A stretch of 23,250 nt of DNA from Spirochaetaceae bacterium (lineage in GTDB: Bacteria; Spirochaetota; Spirochaetia; B11-G9): positions 1 to 23,250 of the forward strand of contig DAOWMA010000002.1 in assembly GCA_030643345.1 (NCBI GenBank). The letters are read 5' to 3'. The stretch's first letter is position 1; every line of letters starts with the position of its first letter. Both the position numbers and the translations under genes were made by a program. The notes under the pieces were generated by a model that saw only the letters and a list, made by a program, of their open reading frames with translations, did no database searches and had not been told where the DNA came from. Below are positions 14,541 to 20,902 of the stretch, in pieces.

Positions 14541-16547
14541 TCAATTCAGACCTAATTCCTCAAAAAGCTTTTTGTATACTTCATAATGTTCCGAATTCGC
14601 GAATTCATCAATTTTTTCTTCAGGTAATGATTCAAGTAATTGATCCATATATGAAAGCACTGATTTGATCTCTGTTTTTAACTGAGGTGATAGTTCACTA
14701 AGACCTTCCTCCTGCATTTCCGGAAGTTCCATATCAATAACAGATATACCGTCCGGTTCTGAGGCTTCTATCGGATAGATTTCCTCTTCCAGTGTCTCAA
14801 TTTCCGGAACTGTTTCATTTATCTCTTCAACATTATCTATATTAAAATCTATATCTTCATCAAGAGCAACAGGTTCTACCAGTTCAACAGGTTCTACCAG
14901 TTCAATTGGTTCTTCCAGATCGATTGGTTCCTCTAAATCAATTGGTTCTTCCAGAGAAACAGGTTCTTCCAAATCAACTGGTTCTTCCAAATCTGAAATT
15001 ATATTTTCATTATCAAGATCATCAAGAACTATTTCTTCTTCAATAATATCTTCGGTCAAATCCAGATTAATTTCATCTTCTAAAGTGGATTCATTATTTG
15101 GTTCTGTCTCATTAAAGATATCAAGTTCAATAATATCATCATCTGCTGTTTCTTCTACAGATTCAAAATCCAGGTCTTCAGTTGTATCTGAAATTATTTC
15201 TTCATCACTGTTTTCTATTTCCAAATCTTTAATGGGGTCGTCTTCTTCAATTGTTATTATATCTTCATTATCAACAAGTATATTATCTATTTCAACTTCT
15301 TCTTCACTATCTACAGGTATTAACACTTCAGGAGATTCAGACTCTGAACCTGTTTCTTCGATAATGTCTGCTGTGTTTAAAATATTATCCAATTCATCAC
15401 CAGTAAGTGCAATGGTTTCATCTTCGTCATCTTCAAAAAAACCAGGTTCGTCGTCAAGTAAAATGTTTTCTTTATCAATTGGTTCTTTGGAACCATCGGG
15501 ACGTAGAGTTGATAATTCTTTTTTTACATCTCTCAGTTCATTTTTGATAGAAAGAAGTTCCTGTTCAATCTTTTTAAGTATTTCAGATGCGATGTTACCC
15601 GTTTCTACAGATTTTGCATTATCAGGGTATAAAATTGGTTCAGCATCAGGTTCTTCCAAATCATCCATTTCAGTCAAATCTTCAATTATTTTTTCAGTTT
15701 CATCAAAATCTTCTTCTGATTCAGTTATTGAAACAGGAAGTTCCTCTTCATCAAGTTCCAATTCTCCAATCTCTTCCAGTCCATCAAGATCCTGATCAAA
15801 TTCAGACAGTTCAATACTTGAGTCTGGAATATCAGATAAGAGTGTATCGGAATCTTCTTCAAGGAGAAGATCTACATCTAAATCATCTAAATTATCCATA
15901 TCCTCAATATCAAGAAGAACGTCCATATCCATATCAATATCTTCATCTATCGGAGAAATGGATTCTTCAGGCTCTAAACTTAAATCTTCATCAAGTTCAA
16001 GGTCCTCAATATCGAGATCTTCCAGCTCTAAATCTTTCAGATCCATATCAGCAATATCTTCTGTACTGTTAACCGGTGTATCAGTATAATCTGAAACCTC
16101 AATTGCAGGTTCTTCTTCAAGGAGAGTAAGATCATCTTCAAAGTCTATATCAAGATCAAAAGAATCTTCTGCCGGTATATCTTCAGAGTTTACATCAGTG
16201 CTGCTTTCAATATCTGCAAACTCATCCAGTTCAATCTCTTCAAGATCAAGATCATCATCGATATCATCGACAGTATTTGTTAAATTTACTACATTATTAT
16301 CTGTTTCATTATTATTCAGGGCTAATTCCTTTTCAAGATCACCAAGCATCTCTTCTTCTTCATCGGTAATAACTGCTTCTTCTTCCAGATCGCTTAGATC
16401 GAAATCAATGTTTTCATCAATATCATCTATTTCTTCAGGCCCTGTTTTTACCCAAACACCATATTTTTCGAGTTCTCTCTCATCATCCAGTCTACTTATA
16501 TCCTCTGTATCATCCAGATTTTTGAGATTATCTTTGTTCGCAGCCAT
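14541..16547 (-). CDS. Large, highly acidic low-complexity protein with coiled coil and conserved-looking C-terminus
   Basis: A 668-residue protein dominated by Asp, Glu, Leu and Ile, very poor in basic residues and Cys, with no signal peptide or membrane segment. The N-terminal 45 residues are less biased and include YGVWVKTGPEE. An island around 316-350 (EILKKIEQELLSIKNELRDV) should form a coiled coil. Residues 519-560 are seven six-residue repeats of the type DLEEPI/ELVEPV. The last ~55 residues (614-668; LKTEIKSVLSYMDQLLESLP and onward) form an ordinary amphipathic helical domain, probably the functional or docking end. No function is recognised. AGGAG lies 6 bases before the ATG at 16547 and only 3 before ATG 16550, so 16547 is preferred. 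It is the first gene of the operon with the GAF-like and two DUF115 genes. Confidence 0.8.
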   Translation of the reverse strand: MAANKDNLKNLDDTEDISRLDDERELEKYGVWVKTGPEEIDDIDENIDFDLSDLEEEAVITDEEEEMLGDLEKELALNNNETDNNVVNLTNTVDDIDDDLDLEEIELDEFADIESSTDVNSEDIPAEDSFDLDIDFEDDLTLLEEEPAIEVSDYTDTPVNSTEDIADMDLKDLELEDLDIEDLELDEDLSLEPEESISPIDEDIDMDMDVLLDIEDMDNLDDLDVDLLLEEDSDTLLSDIPDSSIELSEFDQDLDGLEEIGELELDEEELPVSITESEEDFDETEKIIEDLTEMDDLEEPDAEPILYPDNAKSVETGNIASEILKKIEQELLSIKNELRDVKKELSTLRPDGSKEPIDKENILLDDEPGFFEDDEDETIALTGDELDNILNTADIIEETGSESESPEVLIPVDSEEEVEIDNILVDNEDIITIEEDDPIKDLEIENSDEEIISDTTEDLDFESVEETADDDIIELDIFNETEPNNESTLEDEINLDLTEDIIEEEIVLDDLDNENIISDLEEPVDLEEPVSLEEPIDLEEPIDLEEPIELVEPVELVEPVALDEDIDFNIDNVEEINETVPEIETLEEEIYPIEASEPDGISVIDMELPEMQEEGLSELSPQLKTEIKSVLSYMDQLLESLPEEKIDEFANSEHYEVYKKLFEELGLN
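14868..14993 (-). repeat. Seven tandem 18-base coding repeats (six-residue acidic units)
   Basis: Seven in-frame 18-base units lie back to back. The two at 14868-14885 and 14886-14903 are identical; the others differ at several positions. They encode D/E-L-x-E-P-I/V hexapeptides in the acidic protein. The unit is a multiple of three, so copy-number change would lengthen or shorten the protein without a frameshift. Identity between adjacent units points to recent duplication. Confidence 0.85.
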
Positions 16548-16602
16548 CATAAACTCCTGATTAATAGTTCACACACTAAAATTTATCGGCAATGTTTACT
16601 AA

Positions 16603-16626
16603 AGTATTGATTGAAAAATCAATACT
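16603..16626. promoter_or_regulatory. Perfect 10-bp inverted repeat with 4-base loop in a divergent intergenic region
   Basis: AGTATTGATT (16603-16612) and AATCAATACT (16617-16626) are exact reverse complements around GAAA. The element sits in the 179-base gap between the acidic-protein operon (minus) and the FtsB-like gene (plus), where no terminator is expected. In minus-strand RNA it would begin about 2 bases after the predicted start site, so it may be a 5'-end stem-loop of the operon mRNA. As DNA it could be an operator for a dimeric regulator. Confidence 0.6.
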
Positions 16627-16634
16627 ACTTTCTT

Positions 16635-16663
16635 AATTTAACAGAAATAAAGTAAAATAACAA
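16635..16663 (-). promoter_or_regulatory. Probable sigma70-type promoter of the acidic-protein/DUF115 operon
   Basis: On the minus strand TTGTTA (16663-16658), a 17-base spacer, then TAAATT (16640-16635). Transcription would start near 16628, giving a leader of about 80 bases that opens with the perfect hairpin at 16626-16603 and carries the AGGAG ribosome binding site at 16558-16554. The rest of the 16551-16729 gap holds only AT-rich sequence with weak -10-like boxes for the plus strand. Motif prediction only. Confidence 0.45.
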
Positions 16664-16729
16664 TGAATTTTTGTAAAAGCTTATAGATTCCAGGCTTAAG
16701 AAAATTTACAAAATTACCGTTAAATAACT

Positions 16730-17188
16730 ATGAAACCTGGTTATAGATTGCTTTTAAGCTTATATATCACATTTATCATATATTCACTGTTATCCCTGAT
16801 ATGGGGATCCGCTGGTATAATTCAAACTTCCTTGTTAAAGATCTATAAAGATAAGCTTGTATCAAATACAATAGAACTTGAAGAAATTGGTAATCAACTG
16901 GATTTAAAGTTTGACAGGCTAAGAACTGATGAAGGGCTAATAGCATTGAAAGCGCGTAAGCTTGGTTTCTTTAAAGAAGGTGAGGGTGAAATAATTTTAG
17001 ATGGATATAAGAAAAATACCATTAGCTACACGGTAGGAAGTTACTATAAGAATTTTAATAAGAGAATAAATGATAAAAGTCATATCCGTTTATTCTCAAC
17101 TATCATAGGTGTTTTATCTTTTTTGCTAATGACCATTTTAAAGGACAATTCTAATGCTAATCACCGGAAAAAACGATTCAGTACCTGA
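16730..17188 (+). CDS. FtsB/DivIC-like septum formation initiator family protein
   Basis: A 152-residue membrane protein. A short cytoplasmic N-terminus leads to a membrane segment (about 8-25), an extracytoplasmic coiled coil (about 32-65), and then TDEGLIALKARKLGFFKEGE (66-85), which matches the region after the coil in FtsB/DivIC, where an Arg-x-Leu-Gly segment precedes a Gly-Glu turn. Proteins of this family link early and late divisome parts and partner FtsL. Unlike typical family members (about 100 residues, one membrane span), it has a second hydrophobic segment at 122-138 and a basic cytoplasmic tail. There is no Shine-Dalgarno; a TTAAAT box (16720-16725) sits just before the ATG. It overlaps the next gene by 35 bases. 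Assignment rests on pattern, not on strong identity. Confidence 0.6.
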   Translation: MKPGYRLLLSLYITFIIYSLLSLIWGSAGIIQTSLLKIYKDKLVSNTIELEEIGNQLDLKFDRLRTDEGLIALKARKLGFFKEGEGEIILDGYKKNTISYTVGSYYKNFNKRINDKSHIRLFSTIIGVLSFLLMTILKDNSNANHRKKRFST

Positions 17189-17714
17189 TATTCTAAAGAT
17201 TTTAAATAATAGTGGCATAGTAATAATGCCATGTGATACTATCTATGGGATTGTGGGCGTAGCGCCGGATTCCGAAAATAAAATAAGGACGTTAAAGGGT
17301 AGGGCAGAGGAAAAACCTTTTTTACTTCTTATCAAAAAGGAATGGGTGTACCGTTTTACCAAAATAGAAATTGGCAGCTACTTTTTGAATTTATGGCCTG
17401 CTCCTCTCACTCTGATAGTACCGGGGCTTGATGGTTATTCAAAAGCTATAAGGGTCCCGGATGATAATCGATTACAAAATATCCTTTCAGAACTTAATAA
17501 ACCTCTATATTCTACCAGTGTAAATAGAAGCGGTTATAAAAATCTTAGTAAAAGTGATGATATAGAAAAAGAATTCGGATCAAAGGTTGATTTGTTTGTA
17601 AATGAAGGGGACCTTAACAGTGGATTGCCTTCAACAATAATTGATATATCAAAAAAACCTTATAAAATGGTAAGAGAAGGCGCATGTTCTATTGATATTT
17701 CCATGTTGTCGTAG
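17154..17714 (+). CDS. tsaC: Threonylcarbamoyl-AMP synthase (TsaC/YrdC/Sua5 family, short form)
   Basis: Makes L-threonylcarbamoyl-AMP from threonine, bicarbonate and ATP, the first step of the t6A37 modification of ANN-decoding tRNAs. The 186-residue protein is the single-domain TsaC/YrdC form without the Sua5 C-terminal domain. Motifs: MPCDTIYG (25-32, with Cys27 where most have Thr), KGRAEEKPF (48-56), WPAPLTLIVPG (81-91), RVPDD (100-104), STSVNRSG (120-127), LPSTIID (158-164) and MVREGA (172-177). AAAGGA at 17140-17145 with an 8-base spacer supports this start, inside the FtsB-like gene (35-base overlap). TsaD, TsaB and TsaE are not in the window. The stop codon forms one end of an inverted repeat shared with the convergent DUF1015 gene. 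Confidence 0.85.
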   Translation: MLITGKNDSVPDILKILNNSGIVIMPCDTIYGIVGVAPDSENKIRTLKGRAEEKPFLLLIKKEWVYRFTKIEIGSYFLNLWPAPLTLIVPGLDGYSKAIRVPDDNRLQNILSELNKPLYSTSVNRSGYKNLSKSDDIEKEFGSKVDLFVNEGDLNSGLPSTIIDISKKPYKMVREGACSIDISMLS

Positions 17715-17737
17715 AGACGTTACATGCAACCTCTCTA
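17712..17737. terminator. Inverted repeat spanning exactly the two convergent stop codons
   Basis: TAGAGA (17712-17717) pairs with TCTCTA (17732-17737), then GTT with AAC after one C-C mismatch, around a six-base loop ACATGC. The first TAG is the stop of the TsaC gene and the last CTA is the complement of the stop of the DUF1015 gene. It may be a bidirectional transcript end, but neither side has a T tract, so it is not a classical intrinsic terminator. Confidence 0.4.
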
Positions 17738-19069
17738 TCTTATACGTCTGGATTCAACGTAGAAACGCTTTTCATGGGCTTCACCCATAGAAAATGTTTT
17801 TCTTGGGAAAGCTGAATCCTGAACTACTGTTCTGAAAAAATCATTTTTATCTACTGCAGGCAGGAAAATACCGCAGTTATTTTTCCGGGTACCCAGTTTT
17901 TCAGTAACATCCTCACCGTGTATATAATCAACTACTGTATTTTCTTCATTTTTTATATAGGAATCAATAATTTTCTGAATGGTACCTGCCGGTATTATTG
18001 AAGAAGGATTTTTTATTTTGATTATACCCATTGTCTCAGAGTCACAATAGCCAATTTTATGTTCATTTCCACTTTGGCTTTTTATTATATCCATGATTAT
18101 ATCAACAGAATTGCAGTTTTCAAAACTAAAAGAAACTGATTTTTCAATTTCTCTGAAAAAGCTGTCTTTGTTCATATTAAACAGTACACGATGAATTGGT
18201 TCGAATGTTATACCTTTATCATGTATATTCTCCAACTCAACAAGGGCCCATCGCGCAGGATGTTTCATTAAATCTGTTCCTGAATAGTTGCTTTTTATCT
18301 CTTCCCAGGTTGCTTTTGCAGTTGCAAGTGAATGGTTACCATCTCCCATTGCATAGAGAAGGACCTCTTCTTTTGAGTATCTCTTTATAAAGCTTTCCTT
18401 ATCTGCTAAATTTTCGAGAGCGGATATTATTCCTTCGATTAATGACGGGTCTGAAATTTTGTAACCAGATATATGTCCACTTCCTTTCATTAAATCGAAG
18501 TCATAAACAACTTCTAATTTATCTATCCTATTTTTAAGAGGTCCAATTACCTGTTCTTCCGGATCATCAATTAGAACAAGAATATGAGGAAGCTCTACAG
18601 TCGCATTAATTCTTATTTTTTTTCTTGGAGGGATTCTATCAACAATAGTCCCCTCAGTTGCTCTGATAAGACTGGTAGAATCCTTTGAATAATCATAGGC
18701 TTCAAGATCAAGGGCAACCATTAATCCATATCTTGAAATATTAGTATCTGTACTTCGTTTAACAAGAAAAAAAGCTGGTTCATTTTCAATGAGAGTATCA
18801 TTTTTTAAATATTCACTCATATTTAAATTAATCTGTTTTATGCGATCTTCAGGGTTTTCCTCCTCCAGATAACATTCAGGGTAAATAAGGTTTAGAGTGG
18901 AAGGGGAATTGCCAATAAAAGTTTTAACACCTTCCCAGTAATCAAGTTCAGATGTATACTGATCGCATGCTACAACTGCCCATTTCTGCATATCTGTATT
19001 TTTCCCGGGCATTAAAATACGAGGAATCTGTATGCCTATTTTTTCCAATCTTTTATCTATGCTGTTCAT
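17735..19069 (-). CDS. DUF1015 family protein
   Basis: A 444-residue soluble protein matching the DUF1015 family by length and landmarks: an N-terminal WAVVACDQYTSELDYWEG (residues about 30-47), IRATEGTIVDRIPPRK in the first half, ILVLIDDPE, and the central GDGNHSLATAKATWEE motif. The conserved Asp, Gln, His and Asn residues look like a catalytic or nucleotide site, but I cannot name a firm reaction. The start is supported by AAAGGAG (19087-19081), although the spacer to the ATG is long (11 bases). A good promoter lies 30-58 bases upstream on the minus strand. It is a single-gene unit, convergent with the TsaC gene and divergent from the barrel-protein operon. Confidence 0.82.
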   Translation of the reverse strand: MNSIDKRLEKIGIQIPRILMPGKNTDMQKWAVVACDQYTSELDYWEGVKTFIGNSPSTLNLIYPECYLEEENPEDRIKQINLNMSEYLKNDTLIENEPAFFLVKRSTDTNISRYGLMVALDLEAYDYSKDSTSLIRATEGTIVDRIPPRKKIRINATVELPHILVLIDDPEEQVIGPLKNRIDKLEVVYDFDLMKGSGHISGYKISDPSLIEGIISALENLADKESFIKRYSKEEVLLYAMGDGNHSLATAKATWEEIKSNYSGTDLMKHPARWALVELENIHDKGITFEPIHRVLFNMNKDSFFREIEKSVSFSFENCNSVDIIMDIIKSQSGNEHKIGYCDSETMGIIKIKNPSSIIPAGTIQKIIDSYIKNEENTVVDYIHGEDVTEKLGTRKNNCGIFLPAVDKNDFFRTVVQDSAFPRKTFSMGEAHEKRFYVESRRIR

Positions 19070-19098
19070 GATTTTAAATTCTCCTTTAGCCTTTAGAA

Positions 19099-19127
19099 AT
19101 CATAATAACTTATCTAAGAAAAAACAA
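19099..19127 (-). promoter_or_regulatory. Probable sigma70-type promoter of the DUF1015 gene
   Basis: On the minus strand TTGTTT (19127-19122), a 17-base spacer, then TATGAT (19104-19099). Transcription would start near 19092, giving a leader of about 23 bases that carries the AAAGGAG site. The element overlaps the -35 region of the predicted plus-strand promoter at 19110-19138, so the two may compete. Confidence 0.5.
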
Positions 19128-19138
19128 GAAGATATAAT
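19110..19138 (+). promoter_or_regulatory. Possible leaderless promoter of the barrel-protein operon
   Basis: TATAAT (19133-19138) ends 3 bases before the double start ATGATG (19142-19147); TTATCT (19110-19115) is a weak -35 with a 17-base spacer. Initiation 7 bases after the -10 box would fall on the A of the second ATG (19145). No convincing Shine-Dalgarno precedes either ATG. Confidence 0.4.
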
Positions 19139-19141
19139 CCA

Positions 19142-20245
19142 ATGATGGAAAATATACCTTATTATGATTTTGCTGATTTCCCGGTAAGTGATAATGTTCT
19201 GCTGAAATTGATTAATTCTGCTGTGAATAACGGATTTAAAATGATATTAATAAATTTTGGCGGTTCTTTCCCCTGGTCTTTGGATAGTATAATTTTATCA
19301 GAATTTTCATATTCAGAGAAATTAATTGAAAAAATAGTCAATATTTGCAGAGAAAATAATATAATTCTGGTGCCTGTTCTTTCTATTATGATAAATAGTG
19401 ACTTTATTATAAAAACAAAAGGATACAATTATCTTGTAAATGAGGATAGAAAAATTAATGGACTTGATCCCTCTGCAACTGGTGCGGGGAAATTTATTGA
19501 AGAGTTGATAGATGATATTTTTTCCATTCTTGTATATTCAGAGTACTTACTAATAGAACTTCCTTATGAAAAATTAGAGGAGGGTAAAACAAGTAATGAT
19601 TTCACCATACTTATAAATAGGTTATCAAAGTATCTTGGAATAAACAATAAAAAACTTATAATTGCCTATAATCCGCCATTTGACAGAAAAGATGCAAATG
19701 AAGTAATGAAAGAAACTCCAGTAATTTATACTAAACCTGAAGAAAAAATCCAAATTTATAATGGTAATTCGTATCAACTCAGTCTCAGTACAGAGAGAGT
19801 CGTTATTAAAGATTTTGACTATAGGCTTTTTTATCTTGGAGGTACAGAGGGATTTAATGCTTTCCTTGATGCAGGTTTTTTTGTTTATAACTCTAATATG
19901 GATATTTTAAAAGAGATTTCTAAGAATCCAGGTCTTGAAATAGTGGATAACTTTTTTAATAAATTAGAAGTGGTATGGGTATTGATTAGAAAGAGTCATG
20001 AAAATTTAAGTTTGATATATCGAAATACAGATACAATACACAGAGCAGTATTTCTTAGATCGATCTGTAATTTAAGTGAAACATATAGCGCCTTGACAGA
20101 ATCGAGTATCAGAATTATTGATTCTTTTGAGGAAGATTACCAGCCGGGTACATTAAGACAGTGGGTTGACTCCAAAATGGATTCTGTAGATATCCAGTTA
20201 AGTAGGCTTAAACTTGTTGCCAGGCAGATGAGAGGGGGCATTTAA
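19142..20245 (+). CDS. TIM-barrel-like protein resembling a GH20-type hexosaminidase, catalytic pair not seen
   Basis: A 367-residue protein without signal peptide. The first 140 residues alternate beta strands and helices and recall the GH20 barrel: ILINFGGSFPW, then FSYSEKLIEKIVNICRENN and IILVPVLS, which parallel the strand-turn-Tyr and 'EVIPEI' segments of GH20 enzymes, then DPSATGAGKFIEELIDDIF. Where GH20 enzymes carry an Asp-Glu pair at the end of a strand, this protein has LLIELPYEKLEEG (137-149), so glycosidase activity is uncertain. The C-terminal third is helical. It could be a non-catalytic or diverged sugar-binding barrel; family assignment is tentative. The second ATG (19145) is an equally good start. 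It leads an apparent operon with thiamine pyrophosphokinase 3 bases downstream. Confidence 0.55.
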   Translation: MMENIPYYDFADFPVSDNVLLKLINSAVNNGFKMILINFGGSFPWSLDSIILSEFSYSEKLIEKIVNICRENNIILVPVLSIMINSDFIIKTKGYNYLVNEDRKINGLDPSATGAGKFIEELIDDIFSILVYSEYLLIELPYEKLEEGKTSNDFTILINRLSKYLGINNKKLIIAYNPPFDRKDANEVMKETPVIYTKPEEKIQIYNGNSYQLSLSTERVVIKDFDYRLFYLGGTEGFNAFLDAGFFVYNSNMDILKEISKNPGLEIVDNFFNKLEVVWVLIRKSHENLSLIYRNTDTIHRAVFLRSICNLSETYSALTESSIRIIDSFEEDYQPGTLRQWVDSKMDSVDIQLSRLKLVARQMRGGI

Positions 20246-20248
20246 TTA

Positions 20249-20902
20249 GTGAAAGGAGTTCTATTTACCGGAGGATCTTCTCCTTCATACCGATATGTCA
20301 AAAAGGAGATAGCAGAAGCAGATATTATTGTTGCAGCAGATTCCGGATTTGACACAGCTGTTAAAATGGGTATTAATCCTGATATTATAATTGGTGATAT
20401 GGATTCAATTGATAGCATGGATATGCTTAACGAATATCCTTCTGATAGCGTTTTACGCTTTCCTGAAGACAAGGATAGTACAGATACAGAACTGGGTATA
20501 AGCTACCTGCAGAAAAATATGTTTAATAATATTGTAATTATTGGCGGCGGCGGCGGCAGGATAGACCATTTTTTAGGGATATTTTTTTTATTTGATCGGG
20601 ACTTTTCACCTGATATCTGGTATACTCATAATACAAGATTTCAGAAAATTACCGGAAGTATGCAAATACCGTCTATTGTAGGCAGGACTGTGTCTTTTTT
20701 CCCTTTGGGAAATGATAAATGCAAAATGAAAAGTAGAGGTTTGAAATGGTCTCTGAATAACATGGAATGGGGCAGAGGTGATATGGGAATTAGTAATATT
20801 GCTGTTGAAGATCCTTTCTTTATTGAAATGCTTGAAGGACGGTTGATTATGATAACACAGCTGGAGGGACATAGTATTGAAGACAGACACAGCTTTTCTT
20901 GA
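20249..20902 (+). CDS. thiN: Thiamine pyrophosphokinase
   Basis: Transfers pyrophosphate from ATP to thiamine, making thiamine diphosphate. The 217-residue protein has the family pattern: GVLFTGGSSPS (3-13), AADSGFDTAVKMGINPD (29-45), IIGDMDSID (47-55), FPEDKDSTDTELG (71-83) and IIGGGGGRIDHFLG (97-110), with the Asp residues that bind Mg-ATP present. The start is GTG at 20249, 3 bases after the previous stop, with AGGGGG at 20232-20237 (11-base spacer). A (GGC)5 run encodes the glycine loop at 99-103. No thiamine riboswitch is visible upstream. The end overlaps the next gene by 26 bases. A thiN-only context fits an organism that salvages thiamine, but the rest of the pathway is out of view. 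Confidence 0.88.
   Translation: MKGVLFTGGSSPSYRYVKKEIAEADIIVAADSGFDTAVKMGINPDIIIGDMDSIDSMDMLNEYPSDSVLRFPEDKDSTDTELGISYLQKNMFNNIVIIGGGGGRIDHFLGIFFLFDRDFSPDIWYTHNTRFQKITGSMQIPSIVGRTVSFFPLGNDKCKMKSRGLKWSLNNMEWGRGDMGISNIAVEDPFFIEMLEGRLIMITQLEGHSIEDRHSFS

Noticed and set aside
14868..14993. CRISPR-like array
   Set aside because: The units are contiguous 18-mers without spacers, in frame within a coding region, and encode an acidic peptide repeat.
15085..16560. Long plus-strand open frames rich in Ser or in Gln/Leu/His opposite the acidic protein
   Set aside because: They are antisense shadows of an Asp/Glu-rich repetitive gene (GAA/GAT codons read backwards give TTC/ATC and Ser codons). They show no domain pattern or ribosome binding site, and the minus-strand frame is longer with operon context.
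16551..16729. tRNA or small RNA gene in the longest intergenic gap
   Set aside because: No cloverleaf, T-loop GTTC signature or terminator is present; the gap is explained by a promoter, one hairpin and AT-rich leader sequence.
20200..20260. TPP riboswitch before thiamine pyrophosphokinase
   Set aside because: Only 3 bases separate it from the previous gene, and no THI-box-like motif is visible in the upstream coding sequence.
20543..20557. (GGC)5 run in thiamine pyrophosphokinase as a phase-variation tract
   Set aside because: The unit is three bases, so slippage would only add or remove a Gly in a loop that is glycine-rich across the family.
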